A DNA stretch of 64,000 bases from Candidatus Woesearchaeota archaeon (GTDB lineage Archaea > Nanobdellota > Nanobdellia > Woesearchaeales > DSVV01). The first letter of the stretch is position 1. Each line of letters starts with the position of its first letter. The stretch spans positions 37,334 to 101,333 of the forward strand of contig JABHXF010000048.1 in assembly GCA_018657385.1 (NCBI GenBank). The letters run 5' to 3'. The notes below the pieces were generated by a model, which was not told where the DNA came from, ran no database searches, and worked only from the letters and a program-made list of their open reading frames with translations. The position numbers were made by a program, and so were the translations under genes. This document shows positions 45,228-53,606 of the stretch, in pieces.

Positions 45228-46076
45228 TTAAAGTTTGTATTTTGTTAGAAATTCGGAAATGTTTGTGTTTAATTCTGTTAGTTTATGGATTGGTATTTTA
45301 TGGTGTCTGCGATTAAGTATTTTTAATTCTGATTTTTTAATTAATTCATGTAGTTCTTTTGAAAATTTAGGATCAATTACTTTATCTTTTTTAGATGTAA
45401 TAATCAATACAGGGATATTTAATGATTTTAGAACTTGTTCAGTATCTTTAATATGCTTGTCTGAATATTCATGGAAACTATCAACGCAATTGAAAATACA
45501 TTTTAGTGGTGTATGATATAATAGCTTAAATAAAATATGATGTTTTTCTTTAAAATTCTTTAACTCATTTCTATTATTTGATAAATGTGGGAAATAGTTA
45601 ACTAAATGGTATTCACTCTCTGCCAATTTCCTTAATAAATGCACTATATATGGACTAAGTTTAAATTCATGATTGGTTTCATAAGGAAATCTATGTGCAG
45701 TATCAAGAAGTATCAATGATTTTGGTAATTGCTTATACATTTCACAATAATTTAATGCAATCATACCACCTAAACTATGTCCAATAATACTAAATTCATT
45801 TATTTTTTCTTTTTTCAAAATATTTTGTATATCTTCACTAAAATGATGTATGTCATATCTTTCTTTTTCAATAGGGCAATCTGATAATCCATGTCCTCTT
45901 AAATCTAGGGCAATTATTGAATATCCTTTGTTACTGAAGAATTCGACTTCTTTTCTCCAAACTGTCCAATTTTCTCCAATACCATGTAGAAAAATCATCG
46001 TATGTGGATTTTTTGTTTTTTTATGGATGTAAAAAAGTGTTGTTCCATCAAATGATTTTATGCATTTTTCTTCCAT
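45228..46076 (-). CDS. Alpha/beta-hydrolase
   Basis: The 282-residue protein shows the lipase/esterase-like fold: IFLHGIGENW near residue 29 (oxyanion HG), ALDLRGHGLSD near 56, the nucleophile elbow IIGHSLGGM near 98 (Ser101), the catalytic acid in ITSKKDKVIDP near 228, and His in NRRHHKIPIHK near 258. It is a cytoplasmic monofunctional hydrolase of the pip/BioH/lysophospholipase-like group. Substrate unknown. Divergent from the MBL-fold gene. Confidence 0.85.
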   Translation of the reverse strand: MEEKCIKSFDGTTLFYIHKKTKNPHTMIFLHGIGENWTVWRKEVEFFSNKGYSIIALDLRGHGLSDCPIEKERYDIHHFSEDIQNILKKEKINEFSIIGHSLGGMIALNYCEMYKQLPKSLILLDTAHRFPYETNHEFKLSPYIVHLLRKLAESEYHLVNYFPHLSNNRNELKNFKEKHHILFKLLYHTPLKCIFNCVDSFHEYSDKHIKDTEQVLKSLNIPVLIITSKKDKVIDPKFSKELHELIKKSELKILNRRHHKIPIHKLTELNTNISEFLTKYKL

Positions 46077-46215
46077 ATGTATTATATTGCTATTCCAATT
46101 TATATACTTTTTGTAATGTTTTGTTCTATTCTGAATTTATAAAATGGGTCGCTAAATTTTTATATTGGCAATAATAAATGTAAAGTATAAATATGAGTAG
46201 TGTTTACTACTGATA

Positions 46216-46830
46216 ATGCTTAAAAAGATTGCAGATAAAATTTGGAAGCTTGGATTAGATTCAAATTTATATTTTCTTGATTTTGACCAAAAAATCATAA
46301 TTGATACTGGTAATAGGATGAAAGCTAATGTCTTGAAGTTATTATTGCCTAAGATTGTTTTACTAGAAAAAATTGACAAAGTTATTTTTACACATCTTCA
46401 TTATGACCATATTGGGAATACGGACATGTTTCCAAATGCAGAGTTTTTTGCATCTAAACAAGAAATTAAAGATTTTAAAGAAAATCCAGAATTTACTGTG
46501 TTAGATGCTGAAATTTTAGCAAGGATGAAGTTTTTAGATGAAAAACTAAAACCCTTGGTTAATATGAACTGTTTGCAGATTATTAATACGCCTGGTCATA
46601 CTAGGGGAAGTGTTTGTTTATGGTATGAAAAAGCCAAGGTTTTGTTTACTGGTGATACTTATTTTGGTGGTAATATTGAAACTGGAATTGATTTATGTGT
46701 TGGGAGGACTGATTTTCCTAACTCTGATGATGAGGAAATGAAAAAAAGCCTAACTAAGCTTAAAAAAATAATAGATGGAAACAATGATGTTATAATTTGT
46801 TCTGGGCATGATTATTGTGGAGCAGATTGA
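46216..46830 (+). CDS. Metallo-beta-lactamase fold hydrolase
   Basis: The 204-residue protein has the MBL zinc motif THLHYDH near 57-63, TPGHTRGS near 118, FTGDTYFGG near 140, and SGHDYCG at the end, giving a complete binuclear zinc site. The glyoxalase II-like spacing (HTxGS, GDT) suggests a thioesterase or other hydrolase. A TATA box AGTATAAATAT centred about 28 nt before the ATG supports a leaderless start. Confidence 0.87.
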   Translation: MLKKIADKIWKLGLDSNLYFLDFDQKIIIDTGNRMKANVLKLLLPKIVLLEKIDKVIFTHLHYDHIGNTDMFPNAEFFASKQEIKDFKENPEFTVLDAEILARMKFLDEKLKPLVNMNCLQIINTPGHTRGSVCLWYEKAKVLFTGDTYFGGNIETGIDLCVGRTDFPNSDDEEMKKSLTKLKKIIDGNNDVIICSGHDYCGAD

Positions 46831-46901
46831 TTGTTTAATTGTTAACATTTTTTAGAAAAATTATTGGTATTTTATAAATCAAATATGGTTGGTAAGAAAT
46901 A

Positions 46902-48035
46902 ATGGTAAAAAAAGTACAAAAAACAAAATTTGACTCTTACAAAATTGGTAGTCTTGCAAAAGGTTGCAAACAATGTGTTAAAGGAGAAAAAACAGTACTA
47001 TTTATCACAGGAAAATGTAGTTTAAATTGTTTTTATTGTCCCATTTCTGATCAAAAGAAAAATAAGGATGTTATTTATTTTAATGAGTGGCCTTCAAGAC
47101 AAATTGATGACTTATTTACAGAAATTAAGTTGTGTAATAGCAAAGGTGTTGGTATTACTGGAGGTGATCCATTAGTTAAACTAGAAAGAAGTGTTGAGTT
47201 TATTAAAAAACTTAAGAAAAAGTTTGGGAAGAAATTTCATATACATCTTTACACTCCTTTAAATCTTGTAACTGAAAAAAGTCTTAAAAAATTATTTGAT
47301 GCTGGTTTAGATGAGATTCGATTTCATATGGATTTGTATAATAACAAATTTTGGAATAAAATAGAACTAGCAAAGAAATTTAATTGGGATGTTGGTGTTG
47401 AAGTTCCAGTAATTCCAAATATTGAAAAAAATTATAAAATTATGATTGATTTTCTTTGTAATATGGATAAAATAAATTTTAATTACAAAATAAATAATAA
47501 TTGTAAAGTTGATTTTATCAATCTTAATGAATTAGAAATTAGTGATACCAATGCTTGTGAACTCGTCGACAAAGGTTTTAAGACAAAAGATAAATATAGT
47601 TATGGTGTTAAGGGTAGTGAAGAATTATCTAAAAAATTATTAAAATATATTTCTAAAAAAAATTATAAATTAAATGTTCATTATTGTACTTGTAAATTAA
47701 AAGATAATGTTCAATTAAGAAATAGAATTAAAAAAAGAGCAAAGAATTCTGCAAAAGCCTTTGATATTATTGATGATGAAGGGATGTTGATTAGAGGTGT
47801 GGTTTATTTTAGTAATCTTGAACAAGTTAACGATATTATTTCAATCTTAAAAAATAATGAAGTGCCTGTTAAATATTATAAATTAGATAAAACTAAAAAT
47901 AGATTATTAACAACAACAATTGTAGTAGAAGAATTAGTAGAAGAATTTAAATTAATAAATTCTAAAATTAAAGTGGCAATTGTAAGGGAATATCCAACAA
48001 TTGATTGTTTAAATGTTGAGACTGATTTTTTATGA
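46902..48035 (+). CDS. Radical SAM protein
   Basis: The 377-residue protein has the radical SAM Cys motif CSLNCFYCPIS (CxxxCxxC, near residue 38) after an additional CKQCVKGEK pair, then ITGGDPLV near 85 (GGEP-like SAM binding), KFHIHLYTPLN, and GVEVPVIPN. The C-terminal 130 residues contain another pair in VHYCTCKLKD and an alpha/beta domain with many Lys/Asn. It resembles a group of archaeal radical SAM proteins of the pyruvate-formate-lyase activase/MoaA type. Reaction unknown. Confidence 0.82.
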   Translation: MVKKVQKTKFDSYKIGSLAKGCKQCVKGEKTVLFITGKCSLNCFYCPISDQKKNKDVIYFNEWPSRQIDDLFTEIKLCNSKGVGITGGDPLVKLERSVEFIKKLKKKFGKKFHIHLYTPLNLVTEKSLKKLFDAGLDEIRFHMDLYNNKFWNKIELAKKFNWDVGVEVPVIPNIEKNYKIMIDFLCNMDKINFNYKINNNCKVDFINLNELEISDTNACELVDKGFKTKDKYSYGVKGSEELSKKLLKYISKKNYKLNVHYCTCKLKDNVQLRNRIKKRAKNSAKAFDIIDDEGMLIRGVVYFSNLEQVNDIISILKNNEVPVKYYKLDKTKNRLLTTTIVVEELVEEFKLINSKIKVAIVREYPTIDCLNVETDFL

Positions 48036-48121
48036 TTGGTTTTAATTAATTTTAATATACTACTTAATTTTTCTATTATTCTTGAAAAAGTATTTATATG
48101 AATTGGGTTTCTATCAGGACT

Positions 48122-48898
48122 ATGATACTAATAGATGTACATGCACATTTACATTGGAAAGATTTTAAGGACTTAGATGAAGTAATCGAAAGAGCAAAAG
48201 ATGCAGGTGTTAAAGCAATAATAACAGCTGGTGTTGATGTAGAGTCTAATAGACAATCTTTAGAGATTGCTAAAAAATATGATATTGTTAAGGCAGCTCT
48301 TGGTCTATATCCAATGGATGCTCTAAGTAGAGAAACCAGTACAGAATTAAACACTGATATCAATAATTATGTTGATGAGGAACTTAAATTTATTGAAACT
48401 AATAAAAAAGATATTATTGCCATTAGTGAAATAGGTCTTGATTTTGTTTCTAATAAGACTGATATGAAACTACAGATGGAAACTTTTGTTAAACAATTAA
48501 AACTTGCTAAAAAATTAAACTTACCTGTAATTGTACATTCTAGAAAAGCAGAAGCAGATGTAATAAATCTTTTAGAAAATGAAAAAATGAAAAAAGTAGT
48601 TTTACATTGTTTTTGTGGTAAAAGAAGATTAGTTAAAAAAGCAATTGAATGTGGTTGGTATTTTTCAATTCCAACAAATGTTGTGAAAAGTCAACAATTT
48701 CAGGAAATGGTTGAAACTATTCCTTTACAACAAATTTTGACAGAAACAGATTCCCCTTTTTTATCTCCTTACCCTGGAATGAGAAATGAACCTGCTTTTG
48801 TTGCTGAGGCTGTAAAGAAAATTGCAAATATTAAAAAAATAGAACAAGAAGAAGCAGCTAATATTATCTTTAGTAATTATCAGCGTTTATTTTTGTAA
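48122..48898 (+). CDS. tatD: TatD-family deoxyribonuclease
   Basis: The 258-residue protein shows the TatD order: LIDVHAHLH (residues 3-11), AISEIGLDF near 100, LPVIVHSRKAE near 134, LHCFCG near 160, and LTETDSPF near 205. These enzymes are metal-dependent 3'-5' exonucleases in DNA repair and degradation. A TATA box (TATTTATAT, 48091-48099) is centred 26 nt before the ATG at 48122, so the mRNA is leaderless; eight upstream codons are therefore excluded. Confidence 0.9.
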   Translation: MILIDVHAHLHWKDFKDLDEVIERAKDAGVKAIITAGVDVESNRQSLEIAKKYDIVKAALGLYPMDALSRETSTELNTDINNYVDEELKFIETNKKDIIAISEIGLDFVSNKTDMKLQMETFVKQLKLAKKLNLPVIVHSRKAEADVINLLENEKMKKVVLHCFCGKRRLVKKAIECGWYFSIPTNVVKSQQFQEMVETIPLQQILTETDSPFLSPYPGMRNEPAFVAEAVKKIANIKKIEQEEAANIIFSNYQRLFL

Positions 48899-48904
48899 TT
48901 TAAC

Positions 48905-49696
48905 TTAATTCTTTTTTAATTTGTTATTTTTTTTAGTATATTTCTCTTTTATATTACTTAGTATAGAAATGAAGTGTAAGATTAATTTTCTTTTTTTGAT
49001 ATGTAAAAATTCAATTCTAAAATCATTTTCCTTGTTAATTACATAACTTGGTCTATAACCACGATCACGCTGCCAACTTCCCCAATTGTAATATCTAATT
49101 CCTTTCATTGTTCCATACATAGGTGTGTGAGTATGACCAAAGATTAAATAATCTGTATCAGAATAAATATAATGCTTTCTTCTCAGGGCTAACCAAATTG
49201 TTGGTCTGTCTAGGCCAAACCACAATCTTACAACTCTTAATGCAATAGGGATATGGAACCATTTTAATATCCTATTAATCTTTTCTTCTGCATATGATGT
49301 GATTTTCCCTAATATTTCAAAATAATTTCTATATTTATCAAACTCATGACCATGTAATACTTTAACTTTCTTTTTTCTAGATGTTAAATAATTATAATGG
49401 TTTTTTACAATGAACCCACTTTTTTCTAATTCATCTAAATTAGTATCATGGTTGCCTTTTAGAAAAATTACATTCTTTTTTTGTTTTAATAATGAAAAAA
49501 TCTTTTTGTACTTAACTATTAACTCTTCTACACTTATTCCTCTCCATGTATCAAATGTGTCTCCACCAATTATTATACAATCAAATTTCTTACTCTTAAT
49601 AACTTCAATTAACTCTTTTTCAAGATTAAAGTTAATATCACCTAAATGTAAATCTCCTAACATCAATACATGCTTATGGGTTTTTATATTAACCAT
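48905..49696 (-). CDS. Metallophosphoesterase of LpxH/MJ0037-like type
   Basis: The 263-residue protein has LMLGDLHLGD near residue 12, IIGGDTFDTW near 40, LKGNHDTNLD near 73, KVLHGHEFDKY near 104, and IFGHTHTPMYG near 190, a full calcineurin-like metal site. The long insertion before GHTHTP with Arg-rich helices resembles the archaeal MJ0037/UDP-diacylglucosamine hydrolase-like group. Cytoplasmic, perhaps membrane-associated. Substrate unknown. Convergent with tatD (6-nt gap). Confidence 0.85.
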   Translation of the reverse strand: MVNIKTHKHVLMLGDLHLGDINFNLEKELIEVIKSKKFDCIIIGGDTFDTWRGISVEELIVKYKKIFSLLKQKKNVIFLKGNHDTNLDELEKSGFIVKNHYNYLTSRKKKVKVLHGHEFDKYRNYFEILGKITSYAEEKINRILKWFHIPIALRVVRLWFGLDRPTIWLALRRKHYIYSDTDYLIFGHTHTPMYGTMKGIRYYNWGSWQRDRGYRPSYVINKENDFRIEFLHIKKRKLILHFISILSNIKEKYTKKNNKLKKN

Positions 49697-49794
49697 ATGG
49701 TAAAAGAATGAAGTATTATTTTTAAATGTATTGGCTTCTAAATGCCCTTTATTTATTAATCAACGCTGTTAGGTTATATAATGTAATTTAAGAA

Positions 49795-50157
49795 TTATCT
49801 GAATCTAAATCCACAATTACTACAGAATCTATTATTTGGGTAAACATCATTGCCACATCTACATTTGAATGTTTGGGTTCTATAAACTGGTTGTTGGTTT
49901 TTATTAGTTTGTTGCTGTCTTAATTGTGCTTGTTGTTGCATTTGTTGTGGTGTTAATCCTTGTTGATAGTTAGATTGCATCTGTAATGCTTCTTTCTTTG
50001 AATTAGCTCCTGTAATTAACTTAAATACTAATTTAAATGTCCCATATATCAAGAATAAACCACCAACATATCTAAAAAAGATTAATTGTTCTCGAAAAAA
50101 AGAAATAATTAGGACAAATGCACCAATTATGATAAATACTAATCCATGGATACTCAT
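49795..50157 (-). CDS. Small membrane protein with C-terminal zinc ribbon (120 aa)
   Basis: Two hydrophobic helices (residues about 5-19 and 25-48) are followed by a Gln-rich linker (QQGLTPQQMQQQAQLRQQQT) and a zinc ribbon FKCRCGNDVYPNNRFCSNCG with CxC and CxxC pairs. The plan of membrane hairpin plus cytoplasmic zinc ribbon is common in small archaeal proteins of unknown role. It lies 25 nt downstream of serS on the same strand, so may share its transcript. Confidence 0.7.
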   Translation of the reverse strand: MSIHGLVFIIIGAFVLIISFFREQLIFFRYVGGLFLIYGTFKLVFKLITGANSKKEALQMQSNYQQGLTPQQMQQQAQLRQQQTNKNQQPVYRTQTFKCRCGNDVYPNNRFCSNCGFRFR

Positions 50158-50182
50158 TTTTACCTCTTTTTTTGATTTTTAC

Positions 50183-51484
50183 TTATTTTTGTTTCTTAAT
50201 AACTTTAATTCCATTCATATAAGGTAATAAAACCTTTGGAATGTGTACATTACCATCTTTATCTTGGTAATTTTCTATGATTGCTACTAATGCACGTCCA
50301 GTTGCAACTAAAGTGCTATTAAGTGTATGTGGGATTATCTTAATTTCTTTCCCATCCTTATCTTTTCCCCTATATCTTATCTTTAATCTTCTTGCTTGAT
50401 AATCTGTGCAATTAGAGCAAGAAACTATTTCCCTATATGTTTCTTGAGCAGGCATCCATGCTTCAAGATCATATTTTTTAGCAGCTACTGTTCCAATATC
50501 TCCTGTGCAAATATTCATCATTCTAAAATGTATTCCTAAATTTATAAAAAATTCTTTTGCATTATTAATTAATTCTTCATGTGTTTCCCAACTTTTTTCT
50601 GGACTACAAACAATAACTTGTTCGATTTTATTAAATTGATGCACACGAAAAATTCCTTTTGTATCTTTACCATGACTTCCAGCTTCTTTTCTAAAACAAG
50701 TGCTAATTCCTGCTAATTTTATTGGTAATTGTTTACTCTCAATAATTTCATTCATAAATTGAGCAGTTAAGGGATGTTCTGATGTAGCAATTAAGTATAG
50801 GTCTTCATCTTCTATCTTATACATAACATCTTCAAAATCACTTAAATCAGTTACTCCTTCATAGGCTTTTTTATTCATCATTAATGGTGTTGCAAGGAGT
50901 TGATATTCTTTTTTTAACATGAAATCTACTCCATAACGCTGTAATGCCATTTCTAATAATGCTAAATCTCCCTTTAGAAAATAAAATCTGCTACCTGCAA
51001 TTTTTGCAGCTTTTTCTGTATCTGCAATATCTAAATTTTCAAGAATATCAACATGACTTTTTGGTTTGAAATTAAATGTTGGCTTTTTACCATGATGTTC
51101 AACAACTTGATTGCCATCTTCGCCCTCACCTTGGGGAACAGATTCATGTAATATATTTGGCAAACGCATTAAATAGAAATTTATTTCATCTTTTAATTTT
51201 TCTTGCTCATTTTCAATCTTTTGAATTTTTTTATCAATTACGGGTATTTTTTTTAATAGTTCAATAGCTTGTTTTTCATTCTTAGCTTTTTTTGATTTAC
51301 ATACTTCTATTGTTAGTTTATTTTTCTCTTTTTTTAACTCTTGTACCTTGTATTGTAAAGCACGCCATTCTTTATCTTGCTTAATTAGCTGGTCAATCCA
51401 CTTTAACTTTTCTGTATCTTTTCTTTTTCTAAGATCTCCCTTTACTATTTCTGGATTTTCTCTTATTAATTTTACGTCTAACAT
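50183..51484 (-). CDS. serS: Seryl-tRNA synthetase (class II, bacterial/eukaryote-like)
   Basis: The 433-residue protein starts MLDVKLIRENPEIVKGDL, has the N-terminal coiled coil (residues about 30-110) that grips the long variable arm of tRNA-Ser, and the class II motifs: motif 2 ISTCFRKEAGSHGKDTKG with FRVHQFNKIEQ near 270, and motif 3 near NSTLVATGRALVAIIENYQ with Arg. This is the common SerS, not the rare methanogenic type. It charges tRNA-Ser, one copy of which (with two introns) is at 57360-57521. CATATAAATAAG about 28 nt upstream suggests a leaderless transcript. Confidence 0.95.
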   Translation of the reverse strand: MLDVKLIRENPEIVKGDLRKRKDTEKLKWIDQLIKQDKEWRALQYKVQELKKEKNKLTIEVCKSKKAKNEKQAIELLKKIPVIDKKIQKIENEQEKLKDEINFYLMRLPNILHESVPQGEGEDGNQVVEHHGKKPTFNFKPKSHVDILENLDIADTEKAAKIAGSRFYFLKGDLALLEMALQRYGVDFMLKKEYQLLATPLMMNKKAYEGVTDLSDFEDVMYKIEDEDLYLIATSEHPLTAQFMNEIIESKQLPIKLAGISTCFRKEAGSHGKDTKGIFRVHQFNKIEQVIVCSPEKSWETHEELINNAKEFFINLGIHFRMMNICTGDIGTVAAKKYDLEAWMPAQETYREIVSCSNCTDYQARRLKIRYRGKDKDGKEIKIIPHTLNSTLVATGRALVAIIENYQDKDGNVHIPKVLLPYMNGIKVIKKQK

Positions 51485-51528
51485 TGTATATAGATAGATA
51501 TATTACTTATTTATATGGTTTATTGTTA

Positions 51529-51635
51529 AATCAAGCTTAATAACTCTTGCTTTCTTCAAATCATGATTTGAAATTAGTTAAAGGATATAGGACAGCTTGA
51601 TTAAACAATTCCTTAAATTTAAACTTTGAGTTATT
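51529..51635 (-). repeat. Interleaved inverted repeats upstream of serS
   Basis: AATCAAGCT (51529-51537) pairs with AGCTTGATT (51594-51602), and AATAACTC (51539-51546) pairs with GAGTTATT (51628-51635). The two pairings cross, as in an H-type pseudoknot. Between them is a perfect 18-bp palindrome, TTCAAATCATGATTTGAA (51555-51572). The region lies upstream of the serS TATA box. It may be a protein-binding operator or a separate small RNA; the 210-nt gap contains nothing else I can support. Confidence 0.5.
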
Positions 51636-51694
51636 GTTATATCTTATATTGTTTAGCTTTTATTAGAAGTAATTTTATATAAAATTTAAACTAT

Positions 51695-53521
51695 TCATTG
51701 ATTTATTAATACTAATTCAACTTCTTCTCCTATGTTAATTGCATCAACAATGATTTTTCCGATTTTATTATCTTTTCTTACTTTAACTCTTGCTTTTTTA
51801 CTTACTTTAGCTGTTAATAAATAATCACCATTTACAACAATATCAACCTCTTTGCCAACATGCTTTGGATCAGTGTCAAAAATAATGCTTTTTTTGCCAA
51901 TTGATGAATTATATTCTATAACTTCCCCTTCTTCATTATTACTTCCACTGCTTTTTAGTTCAGATATTGGTTTAACATCAATTTTAATTCCAACATTTTT
52001 TTCAAGTTCATTTATGTTCTTACCTTGCTTTCCAATTATTTTTGGAATATCTTGTTCAGGAACATAAATAACTGCTTTGTTATCGTCTATAACTTCAACT
52101 TCATATTCATTTAGATGTTTTTTAAGTATACTTTTCAAATGTTGGGTTGCTAAATTTTTAGCTGCACTTAATTTTTGTTGTTGATCATTAACTGGAACAA
52201 CAACTGTTTCTTCACCATAACTATATAATTCATATTCTGGTTTTTTGGTTTCAAAATCTGTAACAACAACAATTGGTCTTGCTAAATCTGCTTCTGTCAT
52301 GCCTGATGGAACTTTAACAAGCATTTTTAGGCTTAAGACTTTGTGTAATTGTCCATTTTTGATAAAAATAACTGTATCAATTACTTGCGGAATAACACCT
52401 AATTCAATTCTTCCAACAAATCTTTGGATAGCGTCAATTGGATTTGTTGCATGCACAACTCCAATAAAACCAATACCTGCTAATCTTAAATCTGCAAATA
52501 ATTTAAAATCATCTGTATTACGCATTTCATCGAAAAAAGTATAATCTGGTCTTGAAAGTAATAAAATATCTTGGATTTCTTGTGTATCTGCATGGCTAAT
52601 TGCATATTGTGTAATATTATCTGGTAAGACTAAATCTCTTGGTGCTTCAACTGTTTTTACAATCTTTTCCTGAGAACCATAAAATTCTGCTAATGCAGCT
52701 GCAAATGTTGTCTTACCCATACCAGGTGATCCTGCAATTAGGACACCTTCAGCTTGTTCTGCAACTCTTTCTTTTAATTTATCTGATAATTTGTAATCTT
52801 CTAAGTTTAATTTTTTTACAGGTCGTACTGCTGTGATTTCCCATCCATCTGAAAATGGAGGTTTAGTAATAACAATTCTATATTTGCCAAGCTGAACAAT
52901 TGTAGAGCCAGGCCTTTCAATTTCAATAAATCCATCTTTTCTAAAATTAGATTCTTCAATAATTTCTCTGGAAATCTCTTGAATATCTTCTTGTGTTAAT
53001 TTTTTCTTTCCAACAGCTTTAAACTCCCATTTCCCTGGCATTCCTTTTTTTGCATATGGCAAGACAGATTCTCTTAAATGAGCAGACATTGTTGTGGTAT
53101 CAAAATACTTTTCAAGCTTAATTTTTCTCCCCTTGCTTGGTGGTTCAATATGTTTTAATTTAATATTTTTTGCAATTGCAGCCTTGGCAATTGTTTTTTT
53201 TGCTGTTATTAATGTTGCATCTTCTTCTAATGCAAGTTCTTTTACCATAATATCAATATTGTCCATTGATATCTTTTCAAGCTCATTTAATCTTAATTTC
53301 ATACCTGAAAATTTAACTTCTGCAAATTTATTTAATTTTGAGATCTCATCAATGCCAAGTGCACCAATTGCATTGTTTTGATTAGCCAAGTATTCCAGTT
53401 TTTGAAGAAGTGCTTCATGTATAATTATTTCTTTAATCTTTATTTTAGAACTATTTTTAGATAACCATGCTTCTATTAAAATAGAACTATCTGGTATTAT
53501 TTTTTCTGTCTTTTCTATCAT
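51695..53521 (-). CDS. PINA-like PIN-ATPase-KH protein
   Basis: The 608-residue protein joins three domains: an N-terminal PIN-like domain (residues about 8-125, IIPDSSILIEAWLS, TLITAKKTIAKAA), a VirB11/PilT-type ATPase with Walker A AGSPGMGKTT near 263-272, PDYTFFDEMRNTDDF near 320 (Walker B region) and the HATNPIDAIQRF His box, and a C-terminal KH domain (IPKIIGKQGKNINELEKNVG near 505). This order is that of archaeal PINA ATPases, hexameric DNA translocases that promote branch migration at Holliday junctions. It is preceded on the other strand by no operon partner. Confidence 0.87.
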   Translation of the reverse strand: MIEKTEKIIPDSSILIEAWLSKNSSKIKIKEIIIHEALLQKLEYLANQNNAIGALGIDEISKLNKFAEVKFSGMKLRLNELEKISMDNIDIMVKELALEEDATLITAKKTIAKAAIAKNIKLKHIEPPSKGRKIKLEKYFDTTTMSAHLRESVLPYAKKGMPGKWEFKAVGKKKLTQEDIQEISREIIEESNFRKDGFIEIERPGSTIVQLGKYRIVITKPPFSDGWEITAVRPVKKLNLEDYKLSDKLKERVAEQAEGVLIAGSPGMGKTTFAAALAEFYGSQEKIVKTVEAPRDLVLPDNITQYAISHADTQEIQDILLLSRPDYTFFDEMRNTDDFKLFADLRLAGIGFIGVVHATNPIDAIQRFVGRIELGVIPQVIDTVIFIKNGQLHKVLSLKMLVKVPSGMTEADLARPIVVVTDFETKKPEYELYSYGEETVVVPVNDQQQKLSAAKNLATQHLKSILKKHLNEYEVEVIDDNKAVIYVPEQDIPKIIGKQGKNINELEKNVGIKIDVKPISELKSSGSNNEEGEVIEYNSSIGKKSIIFDTDPKHVGKEVDIVVNGDYLLTAKVSKKARVKVRKDNKIGKIIVDAINIGEEVELVLINQ

Positions 53522-53606
53522 GTTTATATGATAATAGAACTGACTATAAAAAGTTATTGATTAATTATTATCTATGTTTAAATTCTAGTCTTTTAGAATA
53601 TTTCAC

